From Photobacterium kishitanii (GTDB taxonomy: Bacteria > Pseudomonadota > Gammaproteobacteria > Enterobacterales > Vibrionaceae), in contig NZ_PYON01000003.1 in NCBI RefSeq assembly GCF_003026355.1, positions 186,001 through 250,000 on the forward strand: DNA of 64,000 nucleotides, read 5' to 3'. Numbering within the stretch: position 1 is the first letter of the stretch; each line of letters opens with the position of its first letter. Shown here piece by piece: positions 38,703-49,164 of this stretch. Position numbers and translations under genes: made by a program. The notes under the pieces were generated by a model. That model saw only the letters and a program-made list of their open reading frames with translations, searched no databases and was not told the DNA's origin.

Positions 38703-39229
38703 CGCTCAGGTATATCAATTAATACCAGTAATGCACCCGCGCCACCAAATTCTAATGGTGCTTGGTGAAATGCCATGACATCAGGGTGCTGTGCCAACCA
38801 CATTGGCGCTTTTTGTTTTAATATATGTTTACCAATACCATGCATCACGCATGCACATGACACATGTTCTTTAATGCAGGCTGCAATCATCGCAGCTAAC
38901 TCACGTTTTGCTTCTAGTTGAGTCATTCCATGCATATCAAGGTAAATATCTGGCACATATACGCCACGACGTAGTTTTTTCACTTCATATTTAGATACCC
39001 CAGTTCGCGCGTATTGAGTTGGGCCTGTATCACTAAGATGCGGCTCAAACTCATCTGAGAAATAAAACTCATGATTTTGGGTCTCTTTACCCATCACTTT
39101 TGCTTTATCCGCTTTTGAGTTCTGTTGACGAGGCGTGATTATGGTATCATGCGTGAACTTTTTTACGCCTTTTACCTCTGCCTTGAAGAGATCAAAATCA
39201 TCTTCAAGCTGTGAATTTTTTTTACTCAT
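38699..39229 (-). CDS. smrB: Ribosome-rescue endonuclease SmrB
   Basis: The 176-residue protein has a C-terminal Smr domain with the signature YLDMHGMTQLEAKRE (about 96-110), VMHGIGKHILK and the GGAGALLVLID end. The N-terminal DDFDLFKAEVKGVKK is typical of SmrB. SmrB cuts mRNA at collided ribosomes. It is divergent from prmB with a 53-base gap, the common vibrio arrangement. Confidence 0.92.
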   Translation of the reverse strand: MSKKNSQLEDDFDLFKAEVKGVKKFTHDTIITPRQQNSKADKAKVMGKETQNHEFYFSDEFEPHLSDTGPTQYARTGVSKYEVKKLRRGVYVPDIYLDMHGMTQLEAKRELAAMIAACIKEHVSCACVMHGIGKHILKQKAPMWLAQHPDVMAFHQAPLEFGGAGALLVLIDIPER

Positions 39230-39282
39230 AATGAAATTCCAACAATTATATAGTGGTATTGTAGCGTTTATCGGAGGCTATT

Positions 39283-40215
39283 TTGGATAAGATTTTTGTC
39301 GACGAAGCTGTCAGCGAACTTCACACATTGCAGGACATGCTACGTTGGACGGTAAGCCGTTTTAATGCTGCTGGCCTATTTTACGGTCATGGTACAGACA
39401 ATGCATGGGATGAAGCTGTGCAACTGGTATTACCGACAGTTTACTTACCGTTGGATGTTCCACCGGAAGTGCGTAATTCTCGTTTAACAAGCAGTGAGCG
39501 TCATCGTATTGTTGAACGTGTTATTCGTCGAATTCATGATCGTACACCCGTTTCATACTTAACGAATGTTGCCTACTTTTGCGGTATGGAGTTCTTCGTT
39601 GATGAGCGTGTACTTGTGCCACGTTCACCGATTGGTGAGCTCATTGAAAACCGTTTTGAACCCTTTTTACAACAAGAACCAACGCGGATCATGGATCTGT
39701 GTACTGGAAGTGGTTGCATCGGTATTGCTTGTGCACACATGTTCCCTGAAGCAGAAGTGGATATCGTTGATATTTCGACAGATGCACTCGCAGTTGCTGA
39801 GCAGAATATAACGGATCATGGCCTTGAGCAGCAAGTGATTCCGCTTCGTTCTGATCTTTTACGTGATATACCAAAAGATAAATACGATCTTATCGTGACT
39901 AATCCACCGTATGTTGACCAAGAAGACATGGACAGCTTACCAGAAGAGTTCCGTCATGAGCCTGAGCTTGGTTTAGCTGCTGGCAGCGATGGTCTAAAGC
40001 TAGTTCGTCGTATTCTTGCTAATGCGCCAGATTACCTTAAAGATAACGGCATTTTGATCTGTGAAGTTGGTAACTCAATGATTCACATGGAAGAACAATA
40101 CCCGCACATTCCATTTATGTGGCTAGAGTTTGCTAATGGTGGTCATGGTGTGTTCATGTTAACCCGTGAGCAGCTAGTTGATTGCGCTGAAGATTTTGCA
40201 CTTTACCGTGATTAA
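39283..40215 (+). CDS. prmB: Ribosomal protein L3 glutamine methyltransferase PrmB
   Basis: The 310-residue protein starts at TTG 39283, five bases after GGAGG, giving [19 protein letters not shown]. It has the SAM-binding loop [12 protein letters not shown] and the catalytic NPPY motif ([12 protein letters not shown]). PrmB methylates a glutamine in ribosomal protein L3. It is a single-gene unit, divergent from smrB and followed by a strong terminator. Confidence 0.95.
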   Translation: MDKIFVDEAVSELHTLQDMLRWTVSRFNAAGLFYGHGTDNAWDEAVQLVLPTVYLPLDVPPEVRNSRLTSSERHRIVERVIRRIHDRTPVSYLTNVAYFCGMEFFVDERVLVPRSPIGELIENRFEPFLQQEPTRIMDLCTGSGCIGIACAHMFPEAEVDIVDISTDALAVAEQNITDHGLEQQVIPLRSDLLRDIPKDKYDLIVTNPPYVDQEDMDSLPEEFRHEPELGLAAGSDGLKLVRRILANAPDYLKDNGILICEVGNSMIHMEEQYPHIPFMWLEFANGGHGVFMLTREQLVDCAEDFALYRD

Positions 40216-40220
40216 TTAAT

Positions 40221-40255
40221 AAAAAATCAGCCATAATCGTTATGGCTGATTTTTT
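40221..40255. terminator. Bidirectional terminator between prmB and cydX
   Basis: A perfect 16-base-pair stem (AAAAAATCAGCCATAA and its complement) with a three-base loop is flanked by A and T runs. It serves prmB on the + strand and the cydABX operon on the - strand. Confidence 0.93.
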
Positions 40256-40272
40256 TATTTTTTACGTCTGAA

Positions 40273-40374
40273 TTATTTTAATAACTCATCATCGTCTTGT
40301 TCAAGCCATAAGGCATTAATTATAGCAAATGAACATGCGAGCAAAATACCTAAAATCCAAGCTAAATACCACAT
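40273..40374 (-). CDS. cydX: Cytochrome bd small subunit CydX
   Basis: The 33-residue protein begins MWYLAWILGILLACSF, the unmistakable CydX start, and ends in an acidic tail. CydX is a single-helix subunit that stabilises the bd quinol oxidase and its heme groups. AAGGAG lies nine bases before the ATG, and cydB ends 17 bases upstream. It is easily missed because of its length. No ybgE gene follows; a terminator comes next. Confidence 0.93.
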   Translation of the reverse strand: MWYLAWILGILLACSFAIINALWLEQDDDELLK

Positions 40375-40391
40375 CGTTTATTTACTCCTTA

Positions 40392-41528
40392 TTAGTACAG
40401 TGACGTCTTATTGTCTTCGATATATTTAGTATCAAGACGACCAAACATTTTGTAGTAACACCATGAGGTGTACGCCAAGATCACTGGCACCATAACAAAT
40501 GCCACAATTGTAATAAGATGCAATGTGTATTTAGATGAACTTGAATCCCAAATTGTTAAGCTTGCGTTTGGTTGTAAGCTTGATGGCACGAAGAATGGAA
40601 ACGTTGCAAAACCAAACGTTAACACCACACCGACAATCGCTAGGCTTGAGAACAGGAATGCAAACCCAGCACGCTCTGCACGAGAACATAGTGCTGTCAG
40701 TAATGGCATTACTACTGCAAGTATCGGCGCAATCCATAAGATAGGGTAATTGCGGTAGTTAATAAACAATGCCCCCATCTGACGAGCTACTTCTTTTGTT
40801 AATGGATCTGACGCTGCATTTGGTAATACTTGCGATGTGATCACATAACCATTAATTCCTTTAGAAACAAAGCCTGCAATAATAAATATAATCGCCATTA
40901 ATATTGCAGAAATAGCCGCAACATTACGTGCACGAGCATGAATCGCATCAGTTGTTTTCATTTGAAGGAATGTGGCACCCTGAGTGAGAATCATAAGTAA
41001 ACTGACACCACCGCAAAGTAATGCAAACGGATTGAGTAACTCAAAGAATGACCCTTTATATGTCGGGATCATAAACTCGTTTAGCTCAAATGGCACACCT
41101 TGCATTAGGTTACCGAAAGCGATACCAAAAATAAGCGGCGGCACAAAGCTACCGACAAAGATCGCTTTATCCCACAAGTTACGCCATTTTGTATCAGGTA
41201 ATTTAGAACGGTAATCAAAACCTAACGGACGTAACCAAAGTGCCGCTAATGCCAAGATCAATGCGACATAAAAACCAGAGAATACCGTTGCGTATACTAA
41301 TGGCCATGCCGCAAATAATGCACCACCGGCAGTAATTAACCAAACTTGGTTACCATCCCAATGCGGTGCAATTGCGTTAATCATTACTCGACGTTCGTTA
41401 TCTGTCTTACCAATAAATGGTGACAGCATACCTACGCCCATATCAAAACCATCAGTGATAGCAAAACCGATACACAACACACCAATTAAGATCCACCAGA
41501 TGACCCGCAAGCTTTCATAATCAAACAT
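40392..41528 (-). CDS. cydB: Cytochrome bd quinol oxidase subunit II
   Basis: The 378-residue protein has about eight or nine membrane helices. It begins FDYESLRVIWWILIGVLCIG and contains ITDGFDMGVGMLSPFIGKTD, the CydB signature. It is the second large subunit of the bd oxidase, which reduces oxygen with quinol and works at low oxygen. The gene lies 14 bases after cydA and before cydX. Confidence 0.96.
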   Translation of the reverse strand: MFDYESLRVIWWILIGVLCIGFAITDGFDMGVGMLSPFIGKTDNERRVMINAIAPHWDGNQVWLITAGGALFAAWPLVYATVFSGFYVALILALAALWLRPLGFDYRSKLPDTKWRNLWDKAIFVGSFVPPLIFGIAFGNLMQGVPFELNEFMIPTYKGSFFELLNPFALLCGGVSLLMILTQGATFLQMKTTDAIHARARNVAAISAILMAIIFIIAGFVSKGINGYVITSQVLPNAASDPLTKEVARQMGALFINYRNYPILWIAPILAVVMPLLTALCSRAERAGFAFLFSSLAIVGVVLTFGFATFPFFVPSSLQPNASLTIWDSSSSKYTLHLITIVAFVMVPVILAYTSWCYYKMFGRLDTKYIEDNKTSLY

Positions 41529-41542
41529 TATTCTGTTTCTCC

Positions 41543-43129
41543 CTATGCATCAACTTGATGTGTTAGCGCATCTTTATCGTTATCTTGTTGTTCAAAATGA
41601 TAACGACCTGTTTTTAAGCTACTTGGACCTAAACGTGCGAATTTAGTCATCAAATAGGCTTCAGCAATAAAGAACAAAGAATAAAGCACGATGATTAACG
41701 ATAGTGAAAACCATAGTTGTGAAGGTGCTAAATGAGATGCGGCCATATTTACTGGCAGAATTTCACCAATAGCCCATGGTTGACGGCCATATTCAGCTAC
41801 AAACCAACCGGCTTCAATCGCAATCCAAGGTAAAGGTATGCCATAAAGCGCAGCTTTAAGAATCCATTTATTAGTAGGGATTTTATGACGACATGATTGA
41901 ATAAATGCAGCAGCAACAATCATAAACATTAAGAAACCAGCACCAACCATGATACGGAAGCTAAAGAATAGCGGCCATACACGTGGTATCGAGTCATTAA
42001 CAGCTTGCTGAATTTGCTGTGGTGTCGCATCAACAACATTTTTAGTATAAGGCTTCAATAATAGGCCATAACCTAAGTCGCCTTTTACTTCATTAAAGGC
42101 TGCGATATCAGCGGCGTTTTTATCACCTGAACGTAATTTTGTTAGTAATCCGTAAGCAACCATACCGTTACGAATACGTACTTCATGTTGTTTTTTCAGA
42201 TCACGAATACCAGTTACTTGAGTATCAAGTGAGCGCGTCGCGATAATACCCATTAAGTATGGGATCTTAATCGCGTATTCTGTCTCCATCTTATCTTGGT
42301 TAGGGAAACCGAAGGCAGTAAATGCAGCAGGAGCAGGCTCAGTATGCCATTCCGCTTCAATTGCGGCTAGCTTGGTTTTTTGAACGTCACCTAATTCATA
42401 ACCTGATTCGTCACCTAATATCATTACAGCAATAATTGCCATCAATCCAAAAGAGGCTGCAATAGTAAATGAGCGACGAGCAAAGGCAAGATCACGTCCT
42501 TTGAGCATATAGAATGCACTTACACCAAGAACGAACATTGAACCACAAACATAACCTGATGCTACGGTATGAACGAATTTAACTTGAGCCACAGGATTAA
42601 AGATAACCTCTGAGAAGCTTATCATTTCCATCCGCATGGTTTCGTAGTCAAAATGTGCACCAACTGGATTTTGCATCCAGCCATTGGCCACAAGGATCAA
42701 TAATGCTGATAAGTTCGAACCGAGAGCAACTAACCATGTTACGCCAAGGTGTTGACGTTTTGAGAGGCGATCCCAACCAAAAAAGAACATCCCGATCATG
42801 GTTGATTCTAAGAAGAACGCCATTAAAGCTTCAATCGCTAATGGCACCCCAAAAATATCACCCACATAATGAGAATAATAAGCCCAGTTAGTACCAAACT
42901 GAAATTCAAAGGTTAAACCGGTCGCCACACCAAGTGCAAAGTTGATGGCAAAAAGTTTACCCCAAAATTTAGTCATATCCTTATAAACTTGTTTACCGGT
43001 TATGACATAAATTGACTCCATTATTGCTAATAAGAATGTCATCCCTAGCGTTAATGGTACGAATATAAAGTGGTACATTGCAGTGAATGCAAATTGAAAT
43101 CGCGATAAATCAACGACATCGTGTAACAT
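41543..43129 (-). CDS. cydA: Cytochrome bd quinol oxidase subunit I
   Basis: The 528-residue protein carries the heme b595 ligand His20 in [15 protein letters not shown], the other heme region in the N-terminal helices, and the long Q-loop (about 250-380). The C-terminal element [13 protein letters not shown] is conserved. CydA binds the hemes and oxidises quinol. It heads the cydABX operon. The 440-base leader upstream is AT-rich and probably carries the regulatory sites. Confidence 0.97.
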   Translation of the reverse strand: MLHDVVDLSRFQFAFTAMYHFIFVPLTLGMTFLLAIMESIYVITGKQVYKDMTKFWGKLFAINFALGVATGLTFEFQFGTNWAYYSHYVGDIFGVPLAIEALMAFFLESTMIGMFFFGWDRLSKRQHLGVTWLVALGSNLSALLILVANGWMQNPVGAHFDYETMRMEMISFSEVIFNPVAQVKFVHTVASGYVCGSMFVLGVSAFYMLKGRDLAFARRSFTIAASFGLMAIIAVMILGDESGYELGDVQKTKLAAIEAEWHTEPAPAAFTAFGFPNQDKMETEYAIKIPYLMGIIATRSLDTQVTGIRDLKKQHEVRIRNGMVAYGLLTKLRSGDKNAADIAAFNEVKGDLGYGLLLKPYTKNVVDATPQQIQQAVNDSIPRVWPLFFSFRIMVGAGFLMFMIVAAAFIQSCRHKIPTNKWILKAALYGIPLPWIAIEAGWFVAEYGRQPWAIGEILPVNMAASHLAPSQLWFSLSLIIVLYSLFFIAEAYLMTKFARLGPSSLKTGRYHFEQQDNDKDALTHQVDA

Positions 43130-43569
43130 AATAATAAAGCCTTATTTATAATATTAATTTATAAAACTTTAAAAATTAATATTATATTACGAGGTGTTAG
43201 ATTTATGCTTGATCATTGTTTGTGAACAATAATTGTTATAAATATAACAGCCGTTATTAAATGGAAACGTATTATAAACAACAATTTTTCACTATTTAAT
43301 TTTATTAAGTCGTGTATTTTGCAATCTAAAAATCGTGTTTTATCGTTTGTGTAATATATTGTATCGTTAGTGGTTGGTTGTGTTATCAATTAGAGTGATA
43401 AATGTAAATTAGCGATAATATATATTACGGTAGGTGTTTTTTACTATTTGATTTTTATTTATAAGGGGTTAAGAAATACTGAAATGTTATTAAAATAAGC
43501 GGCTAGAAGACTCATATTTAATACTCACCCCATATAAAAATATGGAGTGAGCTAATAATCGATTATATT
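43130..43569. other. AT-rich intergenic region upstream of cydA
   Basis: About 440 bases with no gene. It must hold the cydA promoter. Near 43215-43237 there is ATTGTT-N4-AACAAT followed by another ATTGTT. A hairpin with stem CTCAC/GTGAG and CCATA/TATGG lies at 43524-43551 just past the queC stop and may act as its terminator, although no T run follows on that strand. I could not identify a clear ArcA or FNR site. Confidence 0.5.
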
Positions 43570-44268
43570 TTACGCTTTATGCTGAGCTTGTTTTTCTTTT
43601 AATGCTGCCATCACTGTTGGCTGATGCTGTAAGTAATCTTCTAAACCAGCACGACGTAAATCACACGATGGACAATCACCACAACCATCACCGACGACAC
43701 CATTATAACAAGTTAGTGTTTGCTCACGGACATAATCTAATTTGCCATATTGATCAGCAAGTGCCCATGTTTCAGCTTTATTTAGCCACATTAATGGTGT
43801 AGCGATAGTAAATTGACGATCCATCCCCAGCACTAATGAATGATTTAGTGAGCGAACAAACTCGTCGCGACAATCAGGATAACCAGAAAAATCAGTCTCA
43901 CAAACACCTGTGATTACTGTTTCTGCCCCTATTTGATATGCGTAAATACCGGCTAAAGTTAAAAATAAAATGTTACGACCCGGTACAAATGAATTAGGTA
44001 AACCATTTGCCTGTAACTCATGAGAAACAGGAATGCTATCGCGAGTTAATGAGCTAATTGCAAGTTCACCCAGTAAGCTAACATCCATTACTTTGTGCGC
44101 AGCAACACCAAGATCTTTGGCAATATGCTCGGCAATTTCAATTTCTAGTTTATGACGTTGACCATAATCAAATGTAATACAGTGCACTTCATCGTAGTGC
44201 GCTAATGCTTGAATAAGACAAGTGGTTGAGTCTTGACCGCCACTGAAAACAACTACGGCTTTTGTCAT
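43570..44268 (-). CDS. queC: 7-cyano-7-deazaguanine synthase QueC
   Basis: The 232-residue protein has the PP-loop [11 protein letters not shown] (about 8-18) and the zinc-binding cysteines in [19 protein letters not shown] (about 188-206). QueC converts 7-carboxy-7-deazaguanine to preQ0 in queuosine biosynthesis. It is a single-gene unit. I looked for a preQ1-type riboswitch before the start and saw none. Confidence 0.96.
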   Translation of the reverse strand: MTKAVVVFSGGQDSTTCLIQALAHYDEVHCITFDYGQRHKLEIEIAEHIAKDLGVAAHKVMDVSLLGELAISSLTRDSIPVSHELQANGLPNSFVPGRNILFLTLAGIYAYQIGAETVITGVCETDFSGYPDCRDEFVRSLNHSLVLGMDRQFTIATPLMWLNKAETWALADQYGKLDYVREQTLTCYNGVVGDGCGDCPSCDLRRAGLEDYLQHQPTVMAALKEKQAQHKA

Positions 44269-44403
44269 GATGAATATCCTTTATGAGTGATTACCGATAA
44301 ACAGTCGGTACAACAACACCCTAATAATAATACTTTTAGAATGTCGGGGGTATGCTAACTCAGCTGGAGGCGATAGAAAAGTAGCTATCACAAATAGCGC
44401 AGA

Positions 44404-44430
44404 TAAAAAAAACCGCACAAAGTGTGCGGT
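44404..44430 (-). terminator. Intrinsic terminator downstream of the PLP enzyme gene
   Basis: An eight-base-pair stem ACCGCACA/TGTGCGGT with a three-base loop runs into TTTTTTTT on the - strand. It ends the transcript of the gene at 44576-45667. A second hairpin, GGGCTGG/CCAGCCC (44532-44557), lies closer to the stop codon and may also contribute. Confidence 0.88.
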
Positions 44431-44575
44431 ATAAAAATAAGCAATATATATTATCCATGTAAAGCTAATTGACCGAAGTGCAGAGAGCGATTAGCTTGTA
44501 CTTATATTTGCTTAAAAGACACAAAATAGGGGGGCTGGCGCTTTGGCTAACCAGCCCAAGGGGTTGTTCTTTTCG

Positions 44576-45667
44576 TTATGCTTGCCATTTACCTGTTTGT
44601 TGTAGATGCTGTAATTGGGCAAGATAAGCACTGGTGTCACCAATATTCGCTGTGATCCATTCGTCGTTATAATAAGTTTCTAAATAACGCTCACCACTGT
44701 CACATAATAAAGTCACAATAGATCCGGTTTCACCACGTTGTTTCATTTCTGCCGCTAATTGCAATACGCCATATAGGTTAGTACCCGTTGATGCGCCTGC
44801 TTTACGACCAATAATTTTTTCTAGCCAGTGTATAGTTGCGACACTCGCTGCATCAGGAATTTTACGCATTTCACTAATTACATTAGGAATAAAGCTTGGC
44901 TCTACTCGTGGTCGGCCAATACCTTCAATACGGCTACCACTGTCTAAGGTAATGTTGGCATCTCGTTCCATAAAGTAGTCATAGAACACCGAGTTTTCAG
45001 GATCAACGACACATAATTGAGTTGGATGCATTTGGTAACGAATATAACGACCAATAGTGGCTGATGTACCGCCTGTACCAGGGCTCATTACAATCCATGT
45101 CGGGATTGGAAAGCGCTCAAATTTCATTTGATTGAAAATGCTATTAGCGATGTTGTTATTACCACGCCAGTCAGTAGCACGCTCAGCATAGGTAAATTGA
45201 TCCATGTAATGACCATTTAACTCTTTAGCTAAACGACGTGACTCATCATAAATAGCAGCAGATGAATCAACAAAGTGAGCTTTACCGCCGTAGAATTCAA
45301 TTTGCTCAATTTTTTTACGCGCTGTCTTACGTGGTACGACAGCAATAAATGGTAGTCCAAGTAAACGTGCAAAGTAGGCTTCTGAGACCGCAGTACTACC
45401 TGATGATGACTCAATAACGGTAGTATCTTGGTTAATCCAGCCATTACACAAGGCATATAAAAATAATGAGCGAGCTAAACGATGTTTAAGACTTCCCGTT
45501 GGGTGAGTACTTTCATCTTTTAGATAAAGATCGATACCTTCAAGGCTAGGAATATCTAGTTTAATAAGGTGCGTATCGGCAGAACGTTGATAGTCTGCTT
45601 CAATAGCCTTTATTGCTTTACTGATCCAAGCGTTTTGTTCTGGTACGGTATTTACAGTCATATTCAT
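44576..45667 (-). CDS. PLP-dependent cysteine desulfhydrase-like enzyme (CcdA type)
   Basis: The 363-residue protein belongs to the cysteine synthase/cystathionine beta-synthase fold family. The PLP lysine is Lys61 in HPTGSLKHR, and the phosphate loop is in [14 protein letters not shown]. It is divergent from a DecR-type Lrp regulator. In Pantoea this pairing (CcdA with CcdR) forms a cysteine-induced cysteine desulfhydrase system that protects from excess cysteine. I therefore infer that it breaks cysteine down to pyruvate, sulfide and ammonia. It could instead be an unrelated cysteine synthase homologue. Confidence 0.75.
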   Translation of the reverse strand: MNMTVNTVPEQNAWISKAIKAIEADYQRSADTHLIKLDIPSLEGIDLYLKDESTHPTGSLKHRLARSLFLYALCNGWINQDTTVIESSSGSTAVSEAYFARLLGLPFIAVVPRKTARKKIEQIEFYGGKAHFVDSSAAIYDESRRLAKELNGHYMDQFTYAERATDWRGNNNIANSIFNQMKFERFPIPTWIVMSPGTGGTSATIGRYIRYQMHPTQLCVVDPENSVFYDYFMERDANITLDSGSRIEGIGRPRVEPSFIPNVISEMRKIPDAASVATIHWLEKIIGRKAGASTGTNLYGVLQLAAEMKQRGETGSIVTLLCDSGERYLETYYNDEWITANIGDTSAYLAQLQHLQQTGKWQA

Positions 45668-46059
45668 AGTATTACCTCTTTGCTTTATTCGAATCCATCG
45701 AGCGTTTACTTAATCAACTCCATTGAAGCAACTTGGGTATATAGTAAACAATCCTGTTGGGAAAATCTTTGCTTTGTTTGCTTGTTATTGCGGGATATAT
45801 AGAAAATATTGCTACTTTTGTGTTTTTTATTGAAATCGAATGCTAATTTATATGCAAAATATAGAACTTGATTTTAATTGTTTTTGTTTTGTATTCGCAA
45901 ATGTTACCATTTTATTACTGAAAGTGAAGCTTGTTTATTGTTAATTTACTTAAATAAAGCGGCAGTGAGCGTCATTATGAGTGATTTTTTTTGCCTCTTA
46001 GTTGAATAAGGGGTATTTTTTAGTAAGTATTTACCCTTTTATCGTAATTGGTGGAATTA
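45668..46059. other. Divergent promoter region between the PLP enzyme and decR
   Basis: About 390 AT-rich bases without a gene. It should hold both divergent promoters and the binding sites of the Lrp-type regulator. I see no clear long palindrome and do not call a site. Confidence 0.5.
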
Positions 46060-46521
46060 ATGGCAGTTTTAGATAGTGTTGATAGAACGTTATTACGTTT
46101 GTTGCAAGATGATGCGACCATGCCGCTGGCTGAGCTTGCAGAAGCCGTAAATTTAACAACCACCCCATGTTGGAAACGACTAAAGCGGCTTGAAGAAGAT
46201 GGTATTTTACGTCAACGAGTGGCGTTACTTGATCCGGTGAAGTTAGGAATAGCATTTACTGCTTTCGTGCAAATAAAAACCAGTAATCATTCACAAGATT
46301 GGTTTAATAATTTTGTATCGACTGTCACTGAGTTTCCAGAAGTGATGGAGTTTTATCGTATGGCAGGAGAATATGACTATATGATGAAAGTTCAAGTGGC
46401 TGATATGCAAGCTTTTGATAATCTTTATAAAAAACTAGTGGCTTCTGTTTCTGACCTAACCAATGTGACCTCTACTTTTGCAATGGAACCACTAAAATAC
46501 ACCACAGCACTACCTGTTTAA
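46060..46521 (+). CDS. decR: Lrp/AsnC-family cysteine-responsive regulator DecR
   Basis: The 153-residue protein, from ATG 46060 with GGTGGA upstream, has an N-terminal helix-turn-helix ([25 protein letters not shown]) and a C-terminal RAM domain ([13 protein letters not shown]). The helix region and the end [13 protein letters not shown] are very close to E. coli DecR (YbaO). DecR activates cysteine-degrading enzymes when cysteine is high. It is divergent from a cysteine-desulfhydrase-like gene, which fits. A longer frame starting TTG 46048 is possible but less likely. Confidence 0.88.
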   Translation: MAVLDSVDRTLLRLLQDDATMPLAELAEAVNLTTTPCWKRLKRLEEDGILRQRVALLDPVKLGIAFTAFVQIKTSNHSQDWFNNFVSTVTEFPEVMEFYRMAGEYDYMMKVQVADMQAFDNLYKKLVASVSDLTNVTSTFAMEPLKYTTALPV

Positions 46522-46530
46522 GTTATAGAT

Positions 46531-46577
46531 AAAAAATAACCCCGAGTCATTATAGTCGTGGCTCGGGGTTATTTTTT
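46531..46577. terminator. Bidirectional terminator between decR and tesB
   Basis: A 16-base-pair stem (AAAAAATAACCCCGAG and its complement) with a 15-base loop ends in A and T runs on the two strands. It serves the convergent genes decR and tesB. Confidence 0.9.
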
Positions 46578-46597
46578 GGTAGCTTATCGGGTATGAA

Positions 46598-47455
46598 TTA
46601 GCGTTGGCGAATTAATCCTTCCTGAACGGCTGATGCGACTAAGTGACCTTGCTGATTATAGATTTCACCACGAACAATTCCGCGCGAACCACTGGCTGAT
46701 GGGCTATCAATCACATACAGTAACCACTCATCAACCTTAAACGGACGATGGAACCACATTGAATGATCAATAGTCGCAACCTGCATATTAGGACTAAATA
46801 ATGTTACTCCGTGTGGATGCAATGAGGTGGTTAAAAATCCCCAATCAGAAGCATAAGCCAACATATATTGGTGAATACTTAATTCATTCGGCATTGCGCC
46901 GTTAGTTTTGATCCACAAATATTGCTTTGGATCTTCAATGGTTGGTTTTAGGGGATTAATGACCGTTACAGGGCGTACTTCAATCGGGCGTTTGTGACCA
47001 AAGGTTTCAACAATCTTGGGTGGTAAATATTGTGCAACCGATTCAACTAATTCACTTTCAGAAGCTAAGCCTTCAGGACCGGCCACGTTTGGCATCGTGG
47101 ATTGATGTTCAAATCCTTGTTCATCTGCTTGATAAGAAGCTGTTAAGTAAAAAATAGGGCGGCCATTTTGAATTGCTTTTACGCGACGAGTGCTAAAACT
47201 TCTACCATCGCGTAGGGTTTCTACATCATAAACAATCGGTTTTTCAGGGTTACCTGGTAAAAGAAAGTAGCTATGGAAAGAGTGCAGATGACGATCCGAA
47301 TCTACCGTTTGCTGTGCCGCAGATAACGATTGACCAATAACTTGGCCGCCATATACCTGTGGCAAACCTAAATTTTCACTTTGGCCTCGAAAGAGTTCAC
47401 GTTCAATTTGCTCTAATTGCAGCAGAGTGAGTAGTTCATCTAATTGTTTGCTCAT
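46598..47455 (-). CDS. tesB: Acyl-CoA thioesterase II TesB
   Basis: The 285-residue double hot-dog protein contains [12 protein letters not shown] (about 36-47), the catalytic Asp region [21 protein letters not shown] and the family N-terminus [19 protein letters not shown]. TesB hydrolyses medium- and long-chain acyl-CoA. Length matches E. coli (286). An alkyltransferase-like gene lies upstream on the same strand, as in E. coli where ybaZ is near tesB. Confidence 0.94.
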   Translation of the reverse strand: MSKQLDELLTLLQLEQIERELFRGQSENLGLPQVYGGQVIGQSLSAAQQTVDSDRHLHSFHSYFLLPGNPEKPIVYDVETLRDGRSFSTRRVKAIQNGRPIFYLTASYQADEQGFEHQSTMPNVAGPEGLASESELVESVAQYLPPKIVETFGHKRPIEVRPVTVINPLKPTIEDPKQYLWIKTNGAMPNELSIHQYMLAYASDWGFLTTSLHPHGVTLFSPNMQVATIDHSMWFHRPFKVDEWLLYVIDSPSASGSRGIVRGEIYNQQGHLVASAVQEGLIRQR

Positions 47456-47519
47456 GGTATATCCTGAAAAATAAAAACTAGAGGAATGGTAAGCTTATTT
47501 GAGGTTTGTGCCAATATGC

Positions 47520-47828
47520 CTACGAGTGCCCTTGCCAACGATAATAGCGTAGTGATACCCGTCCAGAGTCAGAGACATCGACCTTTTCTGCCCGTAATGC
47601 GGTGACTTGTCTTAATAGAGCATCTCCTTTTAACGATATACGTCCTTGACTATTAATTACCCGATGCCAAGGTATTGTTGAACCTTCAGGCAAGGTTGCC
47701 ATTAAGCGTCCGACATGGCGTGCGTAACCGGGATAACCTGCAAATTTAGCAATGTCGCCATAGGTAGAAACCTGTCCAAATGGAATTTGGTAGACTTGGC
47801 TATAGATTTGATTGGAAAAGTCGTCCAT
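47520..47828 (-). CDS. Alkyltransferase-like protein (Atl/YbaZ family)
   Basis: The 102-residue protein matches the DNA-binding part of O6-methylguanine methyltransferases, with FGQVSTYGDIAKFAGYPGYARHVGRLM. The active-site PCHR is replaced by PWHRV (Trp54), so it cannot accept alkyl groups. Such Atl proteins bind O6-alkylguanine and hand it to nucleotide excision repair. It lies upstream of tesB on the same strand. Confidence 0.92.
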   Translation of the reverse strand: MDDFSNQIYSQVYQIPFGQVSTYGDIAKFAGYPGYARHVGRLMATLPEGSTIPWHRVINSQGRISLKGDALLRQVTALRAEKVDVSDSGRVSLRYYRWQGHS

Positions 47829-47916
47829 ATTTATAAGTAGCCGTTAAATAATATGCTTAGTAAATAATAACGGCTCTATATTTTTAAACAACAGGATAAC
47901 GCAAGGAGGTGTTGCC

Positions 47917-48654
47917 ATGTTGTATGCTGCTTCATTGGTTACCGTTACCTTAATCTTAACGGTATTAGGTGTAAGTGCTCTCGGTCCTACTGCGGGAGAG
48001 CTACCTATATTAGTACTTGCTATTCCTGCACTGTGGTTATTACCACAAAGTGGTGTCGCAGGTTGGCTACTGCTATGTGGTTTAGGCGCTTACGGTGCCA
48101 TGCTACCTGATCAACCTCTCGCGCTATCAATCAGTTTATTCATGATGTTACCGATTCTGATGATTTGTACATCGGCAAAAGGGTGTTGGCAGCTTGGAGC
48201 CTTGATGGTTTCGATAGTGTTATCAATGAACGTTGGTCTGATGGCATTACAAGGCGAGGGTAAGCTTGAAGGTAGTATTAGTGCGACCTTGATCCAAATT
48301 GTGGCTATTGGCGTGATCTGGTATGCCGCTCGTTGTTGGCGTCCAATTGCTGGCAATACATGGTGGCCATTGTTTGCCGTGTTTCCGTTATGGATTGGCG
48401 GCATGGAATCAGCAGCACTGGTTGGTTTATGTGTTACGGGCTTAATTGCTGCCCTACAAAGCCTCGTTAAAATGAAACATCGAGATTGGATCCCCCGTTT
48501 AGCTTGTGTGTTACCTGCGATTGGATTTACGACTTTAGTGGTATTGCCACAGTTCAGTGTTGCTAACCCGATTTTAGTCTCATGGTTATTAGTGCTCGGT
48601 GGTGGATTATTGGGAGAGTCGTTACTTGATGATCCAGAAGAGGAAGATGAATAA
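47917..48654 (+). CDS. Multi-pass membrane protein of unknown function
   Basis: The 245-residue protein has about eight hydrophobic segments and an acidic tail (DDPEEEDE). I do not recognise a characterised family. The ribosome-binding site GGAGGT is six bases before the ATG, so the start is well supported. It lies between the Atl gene and ffs and is probably a single-gene unit. It may be a conserved vibrio hypothetical protein. Confidence 0.72.
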   Translation: MLYAASLVTVTLILTVLGVSALGPTAGELPILVLAIPALWLLPQSGVAGWLLLCGLGAYGAMLPDQPLALSISLFMMLPILMICTSAKGCWQLGALMVSIVLSMNVGLMALQGEGKLEGSISATLIQIVAIGVIWYAARCWRPIAGNTWWPLFAVFPLWIGGMESAALVGLCVTGLIAALQSLVKMKHRDWIPRLACVLPAIGFTTLVVLPQFSVANPILVSWLLVLGGGLLGESLLDDPEEEDE

Positions 48655-48747
48655 CTACTAATTAGTGAGCAATAGGTTGACTTTATTACTATTTTGTTTG
48701 TATTTGCATAAATAATCAGCAGTCAAACGAAAGGGCAGGATAACGGC

Positions 48748-48776
48748 TTGCATTGTTGGCGTGGTTAATAGATAAT
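48748..48776 (+). promoter_or_regulatory. Sigma-70-type promoter for ffs
   Basis: TTGCAT (-35), a 17-base spacer and GATAAT (-10) lie upstream of the SRP RNA. Transcription would start near 48783, about 27 bases before the mature RNA. That fits the known 5' leader of the 4.5S precursor, which RNase P removes. Confidence 0.65.
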
Positions 48777-48809
48777 CTTCCTCGTTCTCGAAAGAGACAA
48801 AGAATCTAT

Positions 48810-48923
48810 GGAGGCCCCCATTGGTCCTCCCGCAACACTAACCTGTGAACTCGGCCAGGCCCGGAAGGGAGCAACCGCAGCAGGCGTCGTGTGTGCCGGG
48901 ATGTGGCTGGTGGGGGCTTCCAC
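48810..48923 (+). ncRNA. ffs: Signal recognition particle 4.5S RNA
   Basis: The sequence has the full bacterial SRP RNA pattern. The apical domain contains GGCCCGGAAGGGAGCA and the symmetric loop partner GTGTGTGCCGGGATG, and the ends GGAGGCCCCC and GGGGGCTTCC pair with one G-U. It binds Ffh and FtsY to target membrane proteins. The length of about 114 bases equals E. coli 4.5S RNA. A 106-codon frame running through it is spurious. Confidence 0.97.
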
Positions 48924-49164
48924 CCATCTAGCGTTTAGAAAACCTTATTTCCTATCAAATTGCTATCTCTTAATTTACTCTCTACAGTGTAGTTTAATAT
49001 TACTGTTTTATCGTGTTTACTTTATATTTATCAATAATAGTTTCGTTATTATTAACATCATGATTTTAATAATATATCTTATGCGTATTAAAGTATTACT
49101 AGTGTGGTTAGGTAATGTATTTAAATAATCAAACGTTAATAAGTAAGATATAAAGGACTGATAT

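Noticed and set aside
44269..44400. Possible preQ1 riboswitch before queC
   Set aside because: The leader lacks the expected preQ1 core and the only strong hairpin nearby belongs to the terminator of the neighbouring gene.
48808..49128. 106-codon open frame on the + strand
   Set aside because: It starts inside the SRP RNA gene and its first half is the ffs sequence; the rest is AT-rich hydrophobic noise.
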